A stretch of 7,371 bases of DNA from Crocinitomicaceae bacterium. GTDB taxonomy: Bacteria > Bacteroidota > Bacteroidia > Flavobacteriales_D > Crocinitomicaceae. The first letter of the stretch is position 1. The number at the start of each line of letters is the position of its first letter. The DNA lies in the NCBI GenBank assembly GCA_013215515.1, contig JABSPC010000018.1:1-7371 (forward strand). Reading direction: 5' to 3'. A program made the translations under genes and the position numbers. Shown in pieces: positions 6,543 to 7,371 of the stretch. The notes beneath the pieces are model-generated. The model did no database searches. It saw only the letters and a list, made by a program, of their open reading frames with translations, and had not been told where the DNA came from.

Positions 6543-7322
6543 CTAGATATATGATTTATCCACCAATACTTGAAATAACACCGCAATTGTGAAAATGACT
6601 CCAAGGCATTGGAGAAATAGATATTCATTTCGAAAGCGCTCTTTCAAATTTTCTAATTGTAAGATTTTTTTAATTACTAGAATTAGAATTACAAGAATTA
6701 GTATAAGAAGGATTGAGGCCATAGGCTCCGCAGAAGCTATTCCTTTCGGATAGAAAATGTTATAATAATCAGACGATGAAGAAAATATTGTAAGTCCTCC
6801 AAGAATAAAAAGGTGTCGGCTTAGATCAGGAGCTGTTGGTTTTAATTGAATACCTCTTACAAATAGTACTATTGGGAGCAAAATACTAAAGGAGATAAGC
6901 GAAGTATTGAAAGCATATGGAAGCATGGGCCAATGCATTATTTTAAAGAGGCTCAAAAACAATGAAATACCTATTAACATGGGGAGTATGGCTAGAATAG
7001 ATTTTCTTATGTTGTATGCACAAGCAAAGAAGGCAACTGACATGCTTACTAGTGAGATAGAAATGAGCACATTCGCAGTTGGCCAATTCATTATTTTAAA
7101 AAGTATTCCAAGTATGAGAACGACACCCAATAAAGGGTAAAGGATGTTTTGAACAGGCGATTTTGACTTTCGTTTATCAATTATATATTCTATTAAAAGT
7201 ACAACCATAGCCGCAAGAGAAACGGCAAGAGTCGGACCTGCACCTGGCCAATGCATAAATTTGAAAAGAAATCCGATTAGCATTATACTGCTTACCAAGG
7301 CATAAGAAACATTGCGAAGCAT
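6543..7322 (-). CDS. Polytopic membrane protein with three GldL-like FKxMxWP motifs
   Basis: The 259-residue product is hydrophobic almost throughout, with about eight or nine predicted membrane segments (near 6-22, 32-48, 60-78, 84-103, 108-126, 138-155, 168-182, 201-218 and 236-253). Three helices end in the same motif: FKFMHWPGAGP (20-30), FKIMNWPTA (75-83) and FKIMHWP (126-132), spaced 55 and 51 residues, each followed by a second helix beginning with small or hydroxyl residues. The gliding/type IX secretion motor protein GldL/PorL begins with a similar helix pair containing FKxxHWPGA, but has a long cytoplasmic tail that is absent here. I therefore call it GldL-motif-containing and give no function. 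The start ATG at 7322 gives a natural N-terminus, though the frame stays open to the window edge without another ATG. Strand matches the genes downstream, but no functional link to metal export is evident. Confidence 0.8.
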   Translation of the reverse strand: MLRNVSYALVSSIMLIGFLFKFMHWPGAGPTLAVSLAAMVVLLIEYIIDKRKSKSPVQNILYPLLGVVLILGILFKIMNWPTANVLISISLVSMSVAFFACAYNIRKSILAILPMLIGISLFLSLFKIMHWPMLPYAFNTSLISFSILLPIVLFVRGIQLKPTAPDLSRHLFILGGLTIFSSSSDYYNIFYPKGIASAEPMASILLILILVILILVIKKILQLENLKERFRNEYLFLQCLGVIFTIAVLFQVLVDKSYI

Positions 7323-7371
7323 AATTGATGAGGTTTGGTTTACAATAGCTAATTTAACATTAATAATTGAT

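Overview
The window looks like a chromosomal piece of an AT-rich Bacteroidota genome, probably from the Flavobacteriia/Cytophagia side. The reasons are Lys-rich lipoprotein leaders ending in GSC or MSC, ribosome-binding sites with no clear Shine-Dalgarno, a membrane protein built from GldL-like FKxMHWP helices, and a heavy-metal efflux adaptor of the Bacteroidota type. Every gene I can support lies on the minus strand, so transcription runs from high to low coordinates.

From right to left: (1) 6543-7322, a polytopic membrane protein with three FKxMxWP motifs. (2) 6025-6495, a broken GNAT acetyltransferase with an in-frame TAG in the middle and a lost C-terminus. (3) 5531-6004, a small His-rich, membrane-anchored or exported protein that heads the metal-efflux cluster. 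(4) 4249-5430, a TolC/CusC-like outer-membrane factor. (5) 3852-4238, a His/Asp-rich lipoprotein. (6) 2359-3849, a periplasmic adaptor lipoprotein (CusB/CzcB type). (7) 1-2347, the first 782 residues of a CusA/CzcA-type RND pump, which runs off the left edge.

Genes 3 to 7 form a tripartite CBA heavy-metal export system: inner-membrane pump, adaptor and outer-membrane channel. Two stand-alone His-rich envelope proteins are built into the operon, and the adaptor has its own His clusters at both ends. The last three junctions are very tight (10, 2 and 11 bp), so these genes are almost certainly co-transcribed. The only long gap, 97 bp between genes 3 and 4, holds two consecutive RNA hairpins whose arms can also pair in an alternative way. 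The likely job is to bind and expel a transition metal from the periplasm. The metal cannot be fixed from sequence: the pump has a CusA-like TM4 motif but appears to lack the three methionines that bind copper/silver in E. coli CusA.

The most informative observations are the left-end loss of the acetyltransferase gene exactly where the metal cluster starts (a possible insertion junction), the nonsense codon inside that gene, the two uncharacterised His-rich proteins, and the triple GldL-like repeat protein. I see no tRNA, rRNA, CRISPR array, transposase or metal-responsive regulator in the window. I do not see a wholly new system here; the core is a known efflux family with unusual accessory parts.
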